Source: Yoonia sp.
GTDB lineage: Bacteria; Pseudomonadota; Alphaproteobacteria; Rhodobacterales; Rhodobacteraceae
Length of the DNA: 8,674 nucleotides
Direction: 5' to 3'
Assembly: GCA_020627605.1 (NCBI GenBank)
Contig: JAHDGO010000068.1
Span: forward strand, 1 to 8,674
Under the pieces are notes generated by a model. That model did not search any database. It saw nothing but the letters and a program-made list of their open reading frames with translations, and was not told the DNA's origin. How positions within the stretch are numbered: the first letter of the stretch is position 1; each line of letters starts with the position of its first letter. Positions 6,833 to 8,674 of this stretch are shown one piece after another. The position numbers and the translations under genes were made by a program.

Positions 6833-8155
6833 CTAGCGCAGGATCGGCACGGCAGGCGCGCGCTTGCCCGGTGCGGTCAATGCGGGCGGTTGTGGCCCGC
6901 CAGTTGCCCAATCCAGCAGCTCGACCGTATGCACAATCGGCACATCAGTCCCGCCGCCGATCTGCATCATGCAGCCGATGTTGCCAGCGGCGATGATGTC
7001 CGGCGTCAGCGCCTCCAGCGTTTGCACCTTGCGCGCCTTGAGCTGTTTGGAAATCTCGGGCTGCATCAGATTGTAAGTCCCGGCAGAGCCGCAGCACAGG
7101 TGGCTGTCGGCCGGTTCCAGCACGGTGAACCCGGCCTTCTTGAGCAGGTCCTTGGGATAGGTCTTGATCTGCTGACCATGCTGTAGCGAACAGGCCGCGT
7201 GATAGGCGACCTTGGTGCCCTTGTCGCCACCTTCTGGCAGGTCCAGCTTCATCAGCAGTTCAGACACATCCATCGCAATGGCGCTGACCCGCGCGGCATC
7301 GTTGGCCAGCGTGCTGTCATTGCGAAACATATGACCGTAATCCTTGACCGTGGTGCCGCAGCCGGATGTGTTGATGACGATGGCATCCAGCCCTGCACTA
7401 TCCATTTCCTTCGCCCAAGCGCGGATGTTTTTGGCCGCAGTGGCATGGCTTTCATCCTCTTTGCCCATGTGATGGGTCAGCGCGCCGCAACACCCGGCAC
7501 CCTCGGCCACCACAACCTCTGCCCCCAGCCGCGTCAGCAGGCGGATGGTTGCGTCGTTGATATCGGTGTTCAGCGCCTTTTGAGCGCAGCCCGTCATCAG
7601 TGCCACGCGCATCTTCTTGTCTTTTGCAGGGAAGGTCTGCGGGTCGTCATTGCGGCTGACCGGGGGGATGGTCTTCGGCGCCATCTCCAGCATTGCCCGC
7701 AGCCGCGCATCCGGCATCAACCGGGCAAAGGGTCGCCCGATCTTGGCACCCAGCAGGGCGACCCTGAACCGCATGGGATAAGGCAGGATGCGTGCCAGCA
7801 TCCAGCGCAAGGCCCGGTCTGACCAAGGCCGGTCATAGTTCTTTTCGATGTAGGCGCGGGCGTGGTCGACCAGATGCATGTAATGCACGCCCGAAGGGCA
7901 GGTTGTCATACAAGCAAGGCAGGACAGGCAACGGTCGATATGTTTGACCGTCTTCGCATCCGGCTTCCGCTCATTCTCAAGCATGTCCTTGATCAGGTAG
8001 ATGCGTCCGCGCGGGCTGTCGAGTTCGTCACCCAGCACCTGATAGGTGGGGCAGGTTGCCGTGCAAAACCCGCAATGGACGCAATTGCGCAGGATCTCGT
8101 TAGAGCGTTTGATCGCCGGATCGGTCAGCTGTTCGGGGGTAAATGTCGTCTGCAT
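6833..8155 (-). CDS. glcF: Glycolate oxidase iron-sulfur subunit GlcF
   Basis: A 440-residue protein of the expected length for GlcF, the electron-transfer subunit of glycolate oxidase (GlcDEF), which oxidises glycolate to glyoxylate and passes electrons to the respiratory chain at the inner membrane. Two 4Fe-4S ferredoxin motifs are complete: Cys25, Cys28, Cys31, Cys35 and Cys76, Cys79, Cys82, Cys86, each ending in Cys-Pro. Two CCG (cysteine-rich) domains follow, with Cys190 and GCCG at 221-224, and Cys322 and CCG at 354-356; these resemble the heterodisulfide reductase and LutA/GlpC families. The context of GlcE directly upstream supports GlcF rather than LutA or GlpC. The start codon overlaps the glcE stop by one base (TGATG), pointing to translational coupling; no strong Shine-Dalgarno sequence is seen. 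glcD is expected further upstream, outside the window. Confidence 0.95.
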   Translation of the reverse strand: MQTTFTPEQLTDPAIKRSNEILRNCVHCGFCTATCPTYQVLGDELDSPRGRIYLIKDMLENERKPDAKTVKHIDRCLSCLACMTTCPSGVHYMHLVDHARAYIEKNYDRPWSDRALRWMLARILPYPMRFRVALLGAKIGRPFARLMPDARLRAMLEMAPKTIPPVSRNDDPQTFPAKDKKMRVALMTGCAQKALNTDINDATIRLLTRLGAEVVVAEGAGCCGALTHHMGKEDESHATAAKNIRAWAKEMDSAGLDAIVINTSGCGTTVKDYGHMFRNDSTLANDAARVSAIAMDVSELLMKLDLPEGGDKGTKVAYHAACSLQHGQQIKTYPKDLLKKAGFTVLEPADSHLCCGSAGTYNLMQPEISKQLKARKVQTLEALTPDIIAAGNIGCMMQIGGGTDVPIVHTVELLDWATGGPQPPALTAPGKRAPAVPILR

Positions 8156-8674
8156 CAGGCCATGATCCCTGCGTTGAGGATGCCGCGCGGGTCGAATTTC
8201 TGGCGTAGCCCAGCGCTGATCGCGGCCAGCGCCGGCACCTCTGGCTGAAACACCGGCACGTCGGCCACGCCGCGGATCAACGTCGCATGGCCGTCGAATG
8301 GCCCCATTGTCGCGCGAAGGTCATGCCCCGGCGGCGTCAATGCCCAGATCAGCCCGCCGCCCCAATCATATTGCACGGCCTCTGCCCCCATGCGCGCCGC
8401 CAGCGCCGCTGCGTCGGAGGGTTTGACCGAAATGCGCCAGACATCACCCGATTGTTCGGCAAATGCGCCGACGTCCCGGACCCATCGCCAGCCGTCGGAC
8501 CCGCCCGGGCCTTCTGTCGCGCCGATGGTGATCTCGGCCTCGCCAAATTTGCCCAGCAGGGCGCGCAACGCGTCAGCGCGATAACGGACAGAGCTTTCGA
8601 ACCCCTCAACCCGCAGCATCGTCATGGGATCGCCGAATTGGCTTTTCGGGAAATGCGCGGCACCTGTCACCTCG
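8155..8674 (-). CDS. glcE: Glycolate oxidase FAD-binding subunit GlcE, C-terminal part
   Basis: The frame is open to the right edge of the window, so only about the last 172 residues are present. The GTG at 8668-8670 is not a start: the coding frame continues beyond it. The visible part matches the C-terminal half of GlcE, the shorter of the two flavoprotein subunits of glycolate oxidase, and ends with KFDPRGILNAG, the C-terminal signature of FAD-linked oxidases of the vanillyl-alcohol oxidase class. The FAD-binding PCMH domain would lie in the missing N-terminal part. The stop TGA shares its last base with the glcF start codon, so the two subunits are made from one message. The assignment rests on the C-terminal signature and on the glcF neighbour. 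Confidence 0.9.
   Translation of the reverse strand, partial: EVTGAAHFPKSQFGDPMTMLRVEGFESSVRYRADALRALLGKFGEAEITIGATEGPGGSDGWRWVRDVGAFAEQSGDVWRISVKPSDAAALAARMGAEAVQYDWGGGLIWALTPPGHDLRATMGPFDGHATLIRGVADVPVFQPEVPALAAISAGLRQKFDPRGILNAGIMA

Noticed and set aside
7199..7822. A 207-codon plus-strand open frame inside glcF
   Set aside because: It is antisense to the well-supported cysteine-rich GlcF domains and its translation looks like no known protein.
8668..8670. GTG as the start of a 171-residue gene at the right edge
   Set aside because: The frame continues to the window edge and the protein is clearly the C-terminal part of GlcE, so the gene is cut by the window rather than starting there.
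1..8674. A novel defence, mobile or biosynthetic system
   Set aside because: All sizeable genes belong to recognisable housekeeping or common accessory families, gaps are short, and no direct repeats, integrase, transposase or unusual gene cluster were seen on either strand.

Overview
The window looks like ordinary chromosomal DNA from an alphaproteobacterium, most likely a Rhodobacterales (Roseobacter-group) species. This is inferred from the high GC content, the character of the proteins (an IbpA-type small heat-shock protein, a glcE-glcF pair, a CHCC zinc-finger protein related to NDUFS6) and the gene style. It cannot be tested here without a search. I see no insertion sequence, phage gene, CRISPR array, tRNA or rRNA, and no gene whose base use looks foreign.

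Left part (1-2406). The C-terminal end of a HIT-family nucleotide hydrolase (+) meets, tail to tail, a YadG-like ABC transporter ATPase (-) that has no permease beside it here. Divergent from the ATPase is a 59-residue CHCC zinc-finger protein (+), easily missed because it lies at the end of a longer spurious frame. It resembles the complex I accessory subunit NDUFS6. A pirin-family cupin protein (+) follows, with a plausible sigma-70 promoter and a good ribosome binding site.

Centre (2463-5320). polA encodes a full-length, three-domain DNA polymerase I. The metal-binding residues of the 5'-3' exonuclease, the proofreading exonuclease and the polymerase all appear intact. It converges on the heat-shock gene hsp20, and a strong stem-loop between them can serve as a terminator for both strands.

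hsp20 region (5337-5930). This is the most informative part. The small heat-shock gene has a near-consensus RpoH (sigma-32) promoter, a leader of about 90 nt with three successive hairpins, and a last hairpin in which UCGCU faces the AGGA Shine-Dalgarno sequence. That is the hallmark of a ROSE-type RNA thermometer. The gene therefore appears to be controlled by heat twice: by sigma factor at transcription and by RNA melting at translation.

Right part (5945-8674, all -). A secreted trypsin/V8-like serine protease lies downstream of glcF and the C-terminal part of glcE, two subunits of the membrane-associated glycolate oxidase. glcE and glcF overlap by one base. The protease may be co-transcribed with the glc genes.

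I found no convincing evidence for an undescribed system. The most worthwhile signals are the predicted thermometer plus RpoH promoter, the small zinc-finger gene, and a few points about start sites and leader structures.
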